This document shows positions 19,419 through 29,963 of a stretch of 64,000 nucleotides of DNA, piece after piece (position 1 is the first letter of the stretch; each line of letters opens with the position of its first letter). A program made the translations under genes and the position numbers. The stretch is from Oscillospiraceae bacterium (GTDB lineage Bacteria; Bacillota; Clostridia; Oscillospirales; JAAYXM01), in NCBI GenBank assembly GCA_015068085.1, contig SVLF01000006.1, forward strand, positions 1 to 64,000, in the 5' to 3' direction. A model generated the notes under the pieces. It did not search any database and was not told the origin of the DNA. It saw nothing but the letters and a program-made list of their open reading frames with translations.

Positions 19419-21737
19419 ATGGATGTCAAAAAGGAAGTTAAACAAAAACTCACGCTGAAGGAAATTCCTTCCCTTGTAAAAGAAAAAATACCGCCGGCTT
19501 TTATTGTTTACCCGCTGAATTTTTTTGTATCTTTTCTTCTTTCAAGAGGTGTTATCCTCGGCACGTCCGCTCCGTTCGGACTTGCCGTAAGCGCCGTACT
19601 CGGCATGCGCCGCGGAACGCTCTTCGGTCTTTTGGGGGCAACGCTCGGTTATCTCAGCATAATTGATGTAATAAATTCACTTAAATACATAGCCTGCATT
19701 GTTCTTATATATACTGCGCACTTCGTTTTTGCCGATACTTCTCTTTCAAAGAAGCGCGCATTTGCACCAATGACGGTTATCGTTCCGGCAACGTGCATAA
19801 ATCTGATTTTTCTTGCAGATGCCGGCTTTCCGATTTTTGACTGCGCGGTATATGCATTTGAGATAACTATCGCCGCCGCGTGTACTCTTCTTTTCCCGTA
19901 TGCCGACAGCTCGCGGAAGCTGCGCGGAAATTACTTCTCTGCCGGAATACTTGCGCTGTGCGCAGCGTTCACCATAGCCCTCTGCGGCGTCAAAATTGCA
20001 GAACTTATATCCGTTGGTCATATACTCGCCTGCAGCATCATACTGTTAGCAGCGTATACAGGCGGAATGAGCGCGGGTGCCGTTACGGGGCTTTCACTCG
20101 GCTTTGCGCTCTCTCTGGCTGAATCTTCAGCAGATTTTTGTATGGTGTACGGTCTTCTCGGAATATGCACGGCACTTTTCTTTGGCAGAAACAAGTATCT
20201 CGCTGCCACGCTTTCGTGTCTGTTTTCACTTCTCGTGTCCGTCTTTCTCAATCCTTCAGCTTTACTTTCCGCCGGTATCTCATTTGCTCTCTCGTGCATA
20301 ATTTTTTTCCTCACACAGAGCATATTCGCTCGCTTTTCACGCCGCTTTTTTGCAAAGCAGGCATCTCGGCGCGATGTCCACATACGTGCATACACCTCGG
20401 AGCGTTTAAAGCTCGCCGCAGAGTCCTTCCGCAACCTTGCACACCTCCTCGGTGATGCACGCGGACGCGCTTCGGACTCTCCGCAAAATGAAAAAAGCCT
20501 TTTTGAAAAGACATCCCGTGAAGTATGCAAAAAATGCACGCTTGCAAAAATCTGCTGGGAGCGCGATTTTGAGGCAACGCGCGATGCGATAAACAACGCA
20601 ACCCACGCAATCCGCGAAAACGGAACGCTCTCGGCAAAGGACTTTCCCATTCACTTTTCCTCAAGGTGTATTCATATTGAAAATTTTGTAAACACCGTAA
20701 ACCGCGAAATATTCTCAATGCGCTACAGAAATCAGTTTGAAGGGCGGCTCCGCGAAAGCCACGCACTTCTTACCAAGCAATACGCAGATGCTTCACAGGT
20801 TTTTTCTTGCCTGTCTGCCGATATTTCCGACAACGCGCGTTTTGATGAGGAGGCCGAGCTTGCACTTTCCGATTTGTTGACCTCTTACGGAATACTGTGC
20901 GATACGGCGGTCTACCGCGATAGCCTCAACCATGTAAACATCCACTTGTGCGGCAAGGATCTTTCGCGCATTGCAAATGAGTTTGAAAAGTTCTCCGCGG
21001 AGATAAAGCACCTATGCGGAGTGGAGGTCTCCCCGCCGCAGTATACGCGCGGAGATGCACTTGATGATATGGTCATACGCGAAAAGCCACGGCTCCGCGG
21101 AGTTTTTGGCGCAGCAGTAAAACGAAGAAGCGGCGCAGAAGTAAGTGGTGATTCAGGCAGCTTTTTCCGTCCGACAAACGCACACCTTGCGCTTCTTCTT
21201 TCCGACGGAATGGGCAGCGGAAAGCTTGCCGCTCACGAAAGTGCACAGAGCGTGAAGCTTCTGGAAGGGCTTCTCAAATCCGGAATCGCGCCTTCAGACG
21301 CGCTCTCAACGCTTCAGGCGGCACTGACGCTTAAAGCGGAATACACCGGCGCTTTTGCAACACTCGACCTTATGTATGCAGATATGTTCACGGGCGCGTG
21401 CGAATTCTACAAGTTCGGCGGTGCGCCTACATATATAAAACGCGGACGGCAGATGCGTCGTATAACAGCCTCTTCCCTGCCTGCGGGAATGAGCATCGGA
21501 GACGGTGCCTCCCCCGACCGCACCTGTATAAATCTTTTCGAAGGTGATTTTGTAATAATGGCAAGTGACGGGATTTCAGACGGCAGTGACGACGGTAAGC
21601 TTCTTGAATTTCTTTCAAAAACCGACGAAACGTCTCCCAAAGCTCTTGCCGATGCAATACTCGCATATTCCTTTGCCGTATACGGAAAGAACGACGACAT
21701 GACCGTTGCAGTTGTCAAAATTGAAGCGGAAGAATAA
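19419..21737 (+). CDS. spoIIE: Stage II sporulation protein E (SpoIIE-like PP2C phosphatase)
   Basis: 772 aa; multi-TM N-terminus, VCKKCTLAKICWE, C-terminal LLLSDGMGSGKLAAHESAQSVKLLEGLLKSG and DDMTVAVVKI. Confidence 0.93.
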   Translation: MDVKKEVKQKLTLKEIPSLVKEKIPPAFIVYPLNFFVSFLLSRGVILGTSAPFGLAVSAVLGMRRGTLFGLLGATLGYLSIIDVINSLKYIACIVLIYTAHFVFADTSLSKKRAFAPMTVIVPATCINLIFLADAGFPIFDCAVYAFEITIAAACTLLFPYADSSRKLRGNYFSAGILALCAAFTIALCGVKIAELISVGHILACSIILLAAYTGGMSAGAVTGLSLGFALSLAESSADFCMVYGLLGICTALFFGRNKYLAATLSCLFSLLVSVFLNPSALLSAGISFALSCIIFFLTQSIFARFSRRFFAKQASRRDVHIRAYTSERLKLAAESFRNLAHLLGDARGRASDSPQNEKSLFEKTSREVCKKCTLAKICWERDFEATRDAINNATHAIRENGTLSAKDFPIHFSSRCIHIENFVNTVNREIFSMRYRNQFEGRLRESHALLTKQYADASQVFSCLSADISDNARFDEEAELALSDLLTSYGILCDTAVYRDSLNHVNIHLCGKDLSRIANEFEKFSAEIKHLCGVEVSPPQYTRGDALDDMVIREKPRLRGVFGAAVKRRSGAEVSGDSGSFFRPTNAHLALLLSDGMGSGKLAAHESAQSVKLLEGLLKSGIAPSDALSTLQAALTLKAEYTGAFATLDLMYADMFTGACEFYKFGGAPTYIKRGRQMRRITASSLPAGMSIGDGASPDRTCINLFEGDFVIMASDGISDGSDDGKLLEFLSKTDETSPKALADAILAYSFAVYGKNDDMTVAVVKIEAEE

Positions 21738-21792
21738 ACAGGATGAACCTTGGTTAAAATCTTAATAAAAGATTTAACGGAGATGCATTATA

Positions 21793-22068
21793 ATGGTTAA
21801 AGGAATTACAAAGCAGGTAATCGTGGTTAAAACTCCGGTTTCAGGAATGTTCGAGCAGGCGATATTCATTCTCGGTGACAATGTTGCGGATGCATCCTCC
21901 GTCGATGCTGACGGTATCCTCTCTGAGGCTTGCGCCATAGCGGATGATTACGTTCGCACGCACTGTGCTCCGGTAAAAAAATCACCGAAAGCGCTCTTGA
22001 TTACGGCACTTATAAGCTCTTGCGTCACGCTCGTTCTCTCCTGCCTTACATTTATCTTTATTATTTAA
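21793..22068 (+). CDS. Small hypothetical protein with C-terminal TM segment
   Basis: 91 aa ORF with terminal hydrophobic ALLITALISSCVTLVLSCLTFIFII. Confidence 0.6.
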   Translation: MVKGITKQVIVVKTPVSGMFEQAIFILGDNVADASSVDADGILSEACAIADDYVRTHCAPVKKSPKALLITALISSCVTLVLSCLTFIFII

Positions 22069-22133
22069 CTTGTACACTCACAGCCTCTTTTTCATACGAA
22101 AGCAGCCGGCGAAAATGCCGGCTGCTTTTGTAA

Positions 22134-23102
22134 TTATTGCATTTCTTCTTCCGTTCCCTCTTCTTCCGTTTCGTAAAACGGTTCGTCGTAGATAAAGCGG
22201 TGGAGCTTGTCCGCCGCGGCGTCAAGGTCATATACCATGGCATAGCTTGAATTTGATTTATACGAGCCGTCCAGCGGGAATCTTCCCTGCTCAAAGACCG
22301 GCTTACCCTGCAAAACGACAGCACCTGCGATTCTCAGAATCTCGTCATTTGAAAGCGAGGTTTCAACCATCGGGATAAGGCTCTTTATAAGCGCGGGATA
22401 TCTTACAGGATTTGTGGCAAGTGCTTTATTCATAAGCTTTTCCATAACCTCACGCTGACGCTCGGTGCGCTCAAAATCCGCATTTCCGACGTATCTTATG
22501 CGCGCATAGGCAACCGCCTGATAGCCGTAAAGCGTAACCTTTCCCGCCTTTTTTATGAGATCGGGCTTTTCTCCCACCTCATTTGCCATTTCCTTTATAT
22601 ACTTATTGGCGTTTCTTCTTTCCGCTTCCGTCACTTCAACCTCAACGCCGCCGAGAGCATCAACAATTCCGGCAAGCTGATTGAAATTGAAAGAAACGTA
22701 ATCGGTTATGTTCATTTTGAAGTTCCGGTTTATCGTCTTTATCGCAAGCTCAACACCGCCGCGCGCATATGCGCCGTTGAGCTTATATTTACCGTAACCC
22801 GGTATATCAACAAGGCTGTCACGCATAAGCGATACTGCTTTTATCTTTCCGTGCTTCATATCAACGGAAACTATCATCATCGCATCGGAGCGACCTGCCA
22901 CTTCATCTGTTCTGCTGTCCACACCGAACACGGCAATATTTATAACCTCATCAGAAAGACCCTCGTGCGTGTCAAGCTCCTCTTCGTTCAACTCAACATC
23001 ACCGCGATCAATACTGTTTAACATCTGCGTTGCGGCAAAGCAGGCAACGCCGGCAACAAACATAAAAGCCACAACAACCCAAAATATAACTCTTTTTTTC
23101 AT
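22134..23102 (-). CDS. LytR-CpsA-Psr (LCP) family protein
   Basis: 322 aa; N-terminal TM, NIAVFGVDSRTDEVAGRSDAMMIVSVDMKHGKIKAVSLMRDSLVDIPGYG, YARIRY motif. Confidence 0.93.
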   Translation of the reverse strand: MKKRVIFWVVVAFMFVAGVACFAATQMLNSIDRGDVELNEEELDTHEGLSDEVINIAVFGVDSRTDEVAGRSDAMMIVSVDMKHGKIKAVSLMRDSLVDIPGYGKYKLNGAYARGGVELAIKTINRNFKMNITDYVSFNFNQLAGIVDALGGVEVEVTEAERRNANKYIKEMANEVGEKPDLIKKAGKVTLYGYQAVAYARIRYVGNADFERTERQREVMEKLMNKALATNPVRYPALIKSLIPMVETSLSNDEILRIAGAVVLQGKPVFEQGRFPLDGSYKSNSSYAMVYDLDAAADKLHRFIYDEPFYETEEEGTEEEMQ

Positions 23103-23209
23103 CGGATATTTCCTGTCCTTTTCGCAAATTACCTATATATATTAGCATATTCGACAATGATATTCAACTTTTTATAAATATTTTTTATTAATTTATTGTG
23201 AATATACCC

Positions 23210-23238
23210 TTGCAAAGTAAGAAAAAACGTAGTATACT
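23210..23238 (+). promoter_or_regulatory. Sigma-A-type promoter
   Basis: TTGCAA-N17-TATACT upstream of aldolase gene. Confidence 0.5.
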
Positions 23239-23298
23239 TTATAATAGATAATTTTGGCATATATACATATGTATTTTAAATTCAGGAGGTCAAACACA

Positions 23299-24249
23299 AT
23301 GAACGAAGTATTAAAGCAAATCGGCGCTTACGGCGTCGTGCCGGTCGTTAAGATCGACAACGTTGAAGATGCTCTTCCGCTCGGAAAGGCTCTTATCGAC
23401 GGCGGTCTCCCGCTCGCTGAAATCACTTTCCGTACAGCAGCTGCAGAGGAAGCTATCCGCGTTATGGCAAAGGCATATCCGGAGATGCTTATCGGTGCAG
23501 GTACCGTTCTCACAACAGAGCAGGTTGACAAGGCTGTTGCAGCAGGCGCAAAGTTCATCGTTTCTCCGGGTCTCAATCCGAAGATCGTAAGCTACTGCGT
23601 AAGCAAAAACATCCCGATCACTCCGGGCTGCAGCAATCCGTCCGACATCGAAGCAGCTATCGAGCTTGGTCTTGACGTTGTTAAGTTCTTCCCGGCAGAA
23701 GCTTGCGGCGGACTTAACGCTATCAAGGCTATGAGCGCACCTTACGGCGGCATTAAGTTTATGCCGACAGGCGGCATCAGCGAAAAGAACATCAACGAGT
23801 ATCTTGCATTCAACAAGATTCTTGCTTGCGGCGGAAGCTGGATGGTTAAGGATGCTCTTATCAAGGAAGGCAAGTTTGATGAAATCACAGCTATGACAAA
23901 GGCTGCTGTCCAGAAGGTTCTCGGCTTTGAGCTTGCTCACATCGGTATCAACACCGAAACCGAGGCTGATGCTCTCGCAGTTGCAAACCTCTTCTCCGCT
24001 GCGTTCGGCTTTGCTGTAAAGAACGGCAACAGCTCTGTCTTCGCAGGAACAGGCGTTGAGGCTAACAAGAACGGCGGCAAGGGTAAGAACGGTCATATCG
24101 CTATCAGGACAAACAACATTGACCGCGCAATGGCTTACCTCGAGAGAATCGGCTTTGAGATTGATGCAGAGTCCGTAAAGCCGGGCGTTGCTGCATACCT
24201 CAAGCAGGAATTCGGCGGCTTTGCTGTTCACCTTCTCCAGGCGAAGTAA
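23299..24249 (+). CDS. KDPG/KHG aldolase fused to a C-terminal VOC/glyoxalase-like domain
   Basis: YGVVPVVKIDNVEDALPLGKALIDGGLPLAEITFRT...GAGTVLT...KFFPAEACGG...PTGG; C-terminal ~100 aa HIGINTETEADALAVANLFSAAFGF...GHIAIRTNNIDRAMAYLERIGF. AGGAGG RBS at 23284. Confidence 0.9.
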   Translation: MNEVLKQIGAYGVVPVVKIDNVEDALPLGKALIDGGLPLAEITFRTAAAEEAIRVMAKAYPEMLIGAGTVLTTEQVDKAVAAGAKFIVSPGLNPKIVSYCVSKNIPITPGCSNPSDIEAAIELGLDVVKFFPAEACGGLNAIKAMSAPYGGIKFMPTGGISEKNINEYLAFNKILACGGSWMVKDALIKEGKFDEITAMTKAAVQKVLGFELAHIGINTETEADALAVANLFSAAFGFAVKNGNSSVFAGTGVEANKNGGKGKNGHIAIRTNNIDRAMAYLERIGFEIDAESVKPGVAAYLKQEFGGFAVHLLQAK

Positions 24250-24273
24250 TTTCGTTTCTCAGTTAAAATCAAA

Positions 24274-24304
24274 CGACCGAAGGGTATTTAACTCTTCGGT
24301 CGAT
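24274..24304 (+). terminator. Terminator-like hairpin
   Basis: CGACCGAA...TTCGGTCG. Confidence 0.55.
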
Positions 24305-24326
24305 TAAATAAATATTCATTCATATA

Positions 24327-24355
24327 TTGACAAAACGCGATAAGTGTTGTATAAT
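24327..24355 (+). promoter_or_regulatory. Sigma-A promoter for argG
   Basis: TTGACA-N17-TATAAT, perfect consensus. Confidence 0.8.
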
Positions 24356-24397
24356 ATTCACATTAAGCTGAATAAATATTTACGGAGGTATATAAAA

Positions 24398-25615
24398 ATG
24401 GATAAGTCCAAAATCAAAAAAGTGGTCCTTGCCTATTCCGGCGGACTTGACACATCTATCATCATTCCGTGGCTCAAGGAAAACTACAACAACTGTGAGG
24501 TTATTGCTGTTTCCGGCAACGTCGGACAGGCAGATGAGCTTGAGGGGCTTGAAGAAAAGGCACTTAAGACAGGCGCTTCAAAGCTCTATGTTCTCGACCA
24601 GACGGATGAATATGTCGATGAATACATAATCCCGACAATGAAGGCAGGCGCAATTTACGAGGAGTATCTTCTCGGCACAAGCCATGCACGTCCGTGCATC
24701 GCAAAGGGGCTTGTTGAGATTGCTCTCAAGGAAGGTGCAGATGCTATCTGCCACGGCTGCACCGGTAAGGGCAACGACCAGGTTCGCTTTGAACTCACAA
24801 TAAAGCATTTTGCACCGAATATGCCGATTATTGCTCCGTGGCGTGAGTGGGATATCAAATCCCGTGATGAGGAAATCGACTACGCGGAGGCACACAACGT
24901 TCCGCTTAAGATTAACCGCGAAACAAACTATTCCAAGGATAAAAACCTCTGGCACCTTTCACACGAGGGTCTTGACCTTGAGGACACAGGCAATGAGCCC
25001 ATGTACGAAAAGCCGGGATTCCTTGAAATGGGAGTTTCTCCGATTGCTGCTCCCGACAAACCGACTTATGTTGAGATTGAGTTTGAAAAGGGTTGCCCCG
25101 TCGCTCTTAACGGCGAGAAGATGAGCGCAAAGAACATTATCCTCGGTCTTAATAAGCTCGGCGGAGAAAACGGCATCGGTATTCTTGATATCGTTGAAAA
25201 CCGTCTCGTCGGCATGAAGTGCCGCGGCGTGTATGAGACTCCGGGCGGAACAATCCTCTATAAGGCACACTCTGTTCTTGAGTCCATCTGCCTTGACAAG
25301 ATGACTCTCCATGAGAAGCAGAAGCTCGCTATCACATTTGCAGAGCTTGTATACAACGGTCAGTGGTTCACCCCGCTCCGCGAAGCTCTCTCCGCCTTTG
25401 TTGACAAAACTCAGGAGAAGGTTACGGGTAAGGTTCGCTTAAAGCTCTATAAGGGCAATATGATCAACGCCGGCGTATGGAGCCCGTATTCTCTCTACAG
25501 CGAAGAAATTGCAACCTTCGGCGAAAGCGATTACGACCAGAAGGACAGCGCAGGCTTTATCAATCTCTACGGTCTCCCGATAAAGGTTCAGGCTATCGTT
25601 GACGGAAAGAAGTAA
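24398..25615 (+). CDS. argG: Argininosuccinate synthase
   Basis: [37 protein letters not shown] before MDKSKIKK. Confidence 0.97.
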   Translation: MDKSKIKKVVLAYSGGLDTSIIIPWLKENYNNCEVIAVSGNVGQADELEGLEEKALKTGASKLYVLDQTDEYVDEYIIPTMKAGAIYEEYLLGTSHARPCIAKGLVEIALKEGADAICHGCTGKGNDQVRFELTIKHFAPNMPIIAPWREWDIKSRDEEIDYAEAHNVPLKINRETNYSKDKNLWHLSHEGLDLEDTGNEPMYEKPGFLEMGVSPIAAPDKPTYVEIEFEKGCPVALNGEKMSAKNIILGLNKLGGENGIGILDIVENRLVGMKCRGVYETPGGTILYKAHSVLESICLDKMTLHEKQKLAITFAELVYNGQWFTPLREALSAFVDKTQEKVTGKVRLKLYKGNMINAGVWSPYSLYSEEIATFGESDYDQKDSAGFINLYGLPIKVQAIVDGKK

Positions 25616-25619
25616 CATT

Positions 25620-26993
25620 ATGAGCAAAATGTGGGCCGGAAGAACTTCCGGAATTACAGACAGCATCGCGGATGATTTTAATTCCTCCATCCGCTTTGAC
25701 TGCAAAATGTACCGTCAGGATATCCGAGGGAGTATGGCGCATGCGCTTATGCTCGGCGCACAGGGCATTATAACAAAGGATGAAGCAGACACGCTTATTG
25801 CAGGTCTTGAAGGGATACTGAACGATTTAGACTCCGGTGCGCTCGAATTTGATATGTCCTGCGAAGACATCCATATGTTCGTTGAGCAGGTGCTTACCGA
25901 GCGCCTTGGCGATGTAGGCAAGAAGCTCCACACCGCACGAAGCCGCAATGACCAGGTAGCAGTTGATTTGCGTATGTATCTCCGCGATGAGGTTGATGAA
26001 ATCAGCGGGCTTATCCGAGATGTTATCGCTGCGCTCGTTTCTCAGGCTGAGAAATATAAGAGCGCGATTATGCCGGGATATACGCACCTTCAGCGCGCAC
26101 AGCCGATAACCTTTGGGCATCATCTTATGGCATACGCCATGATGCTTCTGCGCGACATCGACCGTCTTTCCGACTGCAGAAGGAGAATGAACGTCTCCCC
26201 CATCGGATGCTGTGCACTTGCAGGGACGACTTATAACACCGACAGACGCTTAGAGGCACGCGAGCTTGCATTTGATGATATTATGCTCAACAGCCTTGAC
26301 GGCGTTTCTGACCGCGACTATTGCATAGAGCTTGCAAGTGCTCTTTCAACCCTTATGATGCACCTCTCGCGCATGAGCGAGGAAATTATCCTCTGGGCAA
26401 GCTGGGAATTCAAGTTCGTTGAGCTTTCGGATGCTTACACCACCGGTTCCTCAATAATGCCGCAAAAGAAAAACCCGGATATGGCAGAGCTTATCCGTGG
26501 AAAGACAGGCAGAGTTTACGGTGACCTTATGGCATTGCTTACGGTACTCAAGGGCATTCCGCTTGCGTATAACAAGGATATGCAGGAGGACAAGGAAAGC
26601 ATTTTCGATGCGGTTGAAACCGCCGGGATGTGCCTTAAAGTTCTCGCTCCGATGCTTGAGACAATGAAGCCGATACCTGAGAATATGAAGCGTGCCGCAC
26701 AGAAGGGCTTTATAAACGCGACAGACCTTGCAGATTATCTTGTAAAGAAAAACCTTCCGTTTCGAAGCGCATACAAGATTTCCGGTCAGCTTGTTGCAAA
26801 GTGCATTGCCGAAGGAAAGGTTTTAGAAGAGCTTACCATTTCGGAATACAAGGAATTCTCAGAGCTTTTCGAGGAGGATCTGTACAACGAAATAAGCCTT
26901 GAAACCTGCGTTGAAAAGCGCATTTCCGAAGGCGGAACAAGCGTTAAATCCGTGGAAGCTCAGATTGAATATGTAAAAAGCAAAATAAAATAA
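25620..26993 (+). CDS. argH: Argininosuccinate lyase
   Basis: MWAGRTSG, HTARSRNDQVAVD, GSSIMPQKKNPD signature. Confidence 0.97.
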   Translation: MSKMWAGRTSGITDSIADDFNSSIRFDCKMYRQDIRGSMAHALMLGAQGIITKDEADTLIAGLEGILNDLDSGALEFDMSCEDIHMFVEQVLTERLGDVGKKLHTARSRNDQVAVDLRMYLRDEVDEISGLIRDVIAALVSQAEKYKSAIMPGYTHLQRAQPITFGHHLMAYAMMLLRDIDRLSDCRRRMNVSPIGCCALAGTTYNTDRRLEARELAFDDIMLNSLDGVSDRDYCIELASALSTLMMHLSRMSEEIILWASWEFKFVELSDAYTTGSSIMPQKKNPDMAELIRGKTGRVYGDLMALLTVLKGIPLAYNKDMQEDKESIFDAVETAGMCLKVLAPMLETMKPIPENMKRAAQKGFINATDLADYLVKKNLPFRSAYKISGQLVAKCIAEGKVLEELTISEYKEFSELFEEDLYNEISLETCVEKRISEGGTSVKSVEAQIEYVKSKIK

Positions 26994-27009
26994 GATAAAG
27001 TAAAGAATT

Positions 27010-27052
27010 ACACCGCACAAAAGGCTTTTGCTTTCTGTGCGGTGTGTTTTTC
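27010..27052 (+). terminator. Rho-independent terminator after argH
   Basis: ACACCGCACA...TGTGCGGTGT GTTTTT. Confidence 0.8.
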
Positions 27053-27097
27053 ATTTTTTAAACGGTCAGAGCTCTCAAAGCCGTCCTGCCCATTCTC

Positions 27098-29887
27098 TTA
27101 CCGTGCCTGCGACGGACGCAGCGCGATGAAGATATCCTTATCTGCCATAAAGAGCTTTGTGAGTTCTTCTTCAACGTTTTCATATATTATATATTCCGTC
27201 TTTCCGTCTGTTGCTTTTGCAGAGAGAAGCTTTTCTCCATCGTACACCATAACCGTTATAACCGAAAAATCACTTGTCATTCCTGTGAGGGTTCTATTCT
27301 TTGCCGTTGCCCATATAATTATATCTCCGGTTTCGAGATATTCTTTTCTGATTTCCTTAATACAGTTATCCGCATAATTCCATTTATTTTCTTCTCCTGC
27401 ATAAAACCTTCTTCCGCCCCAAACTCCATCTATAAGCATTGCCTTGATACTTTCATATTCCGGTGCAGGCTCATCTTTAAATTCAAACATATTGGTCTGC
27501 TTTACATATTTTTCCGTGCTCATCAGAAGTGAGTTCTCCGGCATAAGCGGATTAATCCTGAAAAGATTTCTCAAAATATCCTCAGCTGACGGAAGCTTTG
27601 TATCTTCTCCTGCTTTTTTTAAAATATTTTCTGCAAAATCGGTGTTTGTGCCAAGCTCCGGCAGCTCGCTTTCCTCAATGGAAGGTATCGCATTCAGCTT
27701 TTCTCCGCCGACCGTATTTTTGATGACGTTTGAAGGAATGTTATCAACCATTCCGCCGTCATTTACGATTACAGAACCCGGGTCTGCAGTTACTTTAACC
27801 TTATAGCCAAAGCTTCGCTTTTCTCCTGACTTGATATCATCCAAACTCCAAGTTATGACGCCATTCTTATATTCTCCTCCGCCTATGATTGAGCCTTCAA
27901 CAAGTTCTGTGCCTTCGGGAATTGTTTCTGTAACCTTGATTCCGCTATATACAACCTTACTGTGATCTGCGTTATATATCTCGTCATAGATTATATCCTC
28001 GGTGATTTTCGATACACTTGTTGCCAATCTGTCCGTCTCATTTGCAACGACAATTTTATATGTAAGCTCACCGCCGTAAAGGGCCGTTCCATATGATGTG
28101 ATATCAACGGTCCTGTCTATACTCATCGCCGGATACTTTATACGGCTCTTTGCCTTTTCCGGAATGCTCACATTCTTTACAATGTCGTTACCGGGATCGT
28201 CATCATACCCTTCCTCTACAAAAAAATCGAGAGGACGTAAATGAATTACCGACGAGATATTCTTTGAATTAAACGGATACGGATGAATACGTATTGCCTG
28301 AACCGCTCCGTTTGCCTCCTCCTTGTCTATTCCCGTTTTTGTATCTATCTTATATCCCGAACAGTCAAGAATTCTTCCGTTTCCTACATAAAGAAGTGCG
28401 TGAAGATTTGTGACTATAAAATCACCCGGACGCATAACCTCATCTCTGTTTTCAAGATGCGGATACAAATATTTTTCCCTTGCTTCATCCGGAGTTAAGA
28501 GATTGCCTTCTGCATCATAATACGAGTAATGAGTTTCTCCCTCAAACCCGTCATCTTTGAACGTAAGACCGGTTGTGTAATCCGTAAACGAACCGGATTC
28601 GAACAATCCATATCCGGTAAAAAGCTGTGTGTTACTTTCATAAGACTCTTTATACTTATCAAAATTAATCCAACGAAGCTGTGCCGCGTCCATATCTCTG
28701 TCTGTAATCGGCTCGTTGACCTTGCTGTCGCACGTCTGCGTATATTCCTGATTATCACCCGTCCTGAAAGCTTCGGTCGTCGTAAGTCCCAGCGGACGTC
28801 TTGTCCCTTCCCACAGAATTTCCATTCCGGCACCTTCGTAATAGCACTGATACGCATAATCCGAGCAAACTGAATATAAACATTTATCCGATGTTGCCTC
28901 TTCCGGCGGAGTCAGCGTCGATAAGCGGCTTGTTCCTCCCACATACGGAAACAATTCCGAGAGATATGTTGAATCGTACTGCACATACGGATTTTTCACA
29001 TAATATGCGAGAGCCGTAGCAACAACAGCCTCTTCGACATCGCCTCGCGTGGTAATTTTGCTGCCCGCGGGTGCAACCTCTTTTTTTGTTTTGCGGCACA
29101 GCGTGCAGGTATATGTAATCTCACCGTTTTTGTTGCTCTCCGCTTTCTTGGTGAGCTCACCGTCGTTCCACTTATGCGGATTCTTCTCGGTATGTTTTGC
29201 ATCAGAAGCACATATTCTTGCGCACGTTCCGTCTCCGTTGTCTGTCCACCCTGACCATACGCATATGTGCTTTTCAAGAAGTTTTCCTATTGCAGCAGCC
29301 GCTTCTCCGCGCGTGATGCTCTTCTTCGGGAAGAGATTTTTTTCGTCCGCATCAAAGATGATCCCCTCGGAAACCGCCCACGCGACAGCGGTTACGGAAT
29401 CCTTGGAAATTTCGGTTGCGTCTGCGTAATCATCAAGCAAAACACCGGTATTCGCCCTGCATTTTCCCGTAAGCTTTGCCCAATTGTACATAAAATACGC
29501 CGCATGCTCACGATCCACCGCTTTACCTACGCCAAAGCTTTTGTCGGAATATATTTTGGCTATTCCGTTTTCATACGCCCATTTTACAGCTTCTTCATAG
29601 TATGCGCCTGCGGCTATGTCCGTAATCCCAGCTTCCGCTTCACTCTTTTTCAGCTCATCGGCACGCCACAAAAGCGTTATAAACTGCTCTCGTGTAATTG
29701 TATCGTAATATCCGAATTTTCCGTTGCCATATCCCTCTATAATCTTCTTTTCTGCAAGCTTTGAAATATACTCCTTTGCCGCGTCATTTTCGCCCACATC
29801 CGAAAAGACCGGAAGCTCCGCCGCAGCAATGCCCGCAAGCATACTGCAAAGCAAAAACACAGCCGTAAGTTTTTTCAAAATCCTCAT
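27098..29887 (-). CDS. Secreted SLH-domain surface protein with NlpC/P60-like and DUF11-like regions
   Basis: 929 aa; signal peptide; N-terminal SLH repeats (FSDVGENDAAKEYISKLAEKKIIEGYGNGKFG...ITREQFITLLWRADEL); GDFIVTNLHALLYVGNGRILDCSG; C-terminal TVPEGTELVEGSI-like repeats. Confidence 0.75.
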   Translation of the reverse strand: MRILKKLTAVFLLCSMLAGIAAAELPVFSDVGENDAAKEYISKLAEKKIIEGYGNGKFGYYDTITREQFITLLWRADELKKSEAEAGITDIAAGAYYEEAVKWAYENGIAKIYSDKSFGVGKAVDREHAAYFMYNWAKLTGKCRANTGVLLDDYADATEISKDSVTAVAWAVSEGIIFDADEKNLFPKKSITRGEAAAAIGKLLEKHICVWSGWTDNGDGTCARICASDAKHTEKNPHKWNDGELTKKAESNKNGEITYTCTLCRKTKKEVAPAGSKITTRGDVEEAVVATALAYYVKNPYVQYDSTYLSELFPYVGGTSRLSTLTPPEEATSDKCLYSVCSDYAYQCYYEGAGMEILWEGTRRPLGLTTTEAFRTGDNQEYTQTCDSKVNEPITDRDMDAAQLRWINFDKYKESYESNTQLFTGYGLFESGSFTDYTTGLTFKDDGFEGETHYSYYDAEGNLLTPDEAREKYLYPHLENRDEVMRPGDFIVTNLHALLYVGNGRILDCSGYKIDTKTGIDKEEANGAVQAIRIHPYPFNSKNISSVIHLRPLDFFVEEGYDDDPGNDIVKNVSIPEKAKSRIKYPAMSIDRTVDITSYGTALYGGELTYKIVVANETDRLATSVSKITEDIIYDEIYNADHSKVVYSGIKVTETIPEGTELVEGSIIGGGEYKNGVITWSLDDIKSGEKRSFGYKVKVTADPGSVIVNDGGMVDNIPSNVIKNTVGGEKLNAIPSIEESELPELGTNTDFAENILKKAGEDTKLPSAEDILRNLFRINPLMPENSLLMSTEKYVKQTNMFEFKDEPAPEYESIKAMLIDGVWGGRRFYAGEENKWNYADNCIKEIRKEYLETGDIIIWATAKNRTLTGMTSDFSVITVMVYDGEKLLSAKATDGKTEYIIYENVEEELTKLFMADKDIFIALRPSQAR

Positions 29888-29963
29888 AAATCACACAACT
29901 CCTTTTTTCTTAAATCCAACTCGAAATCAACCGGACGGAGGAACTCCCGTCCGGTTGCTATTT

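Noticed and set aside
23311-24231. 306-aa minus-strand ORF opposite the KDPG aldolase gene
   Set aside because: Shadow ORF of a highly codon-biased gene.
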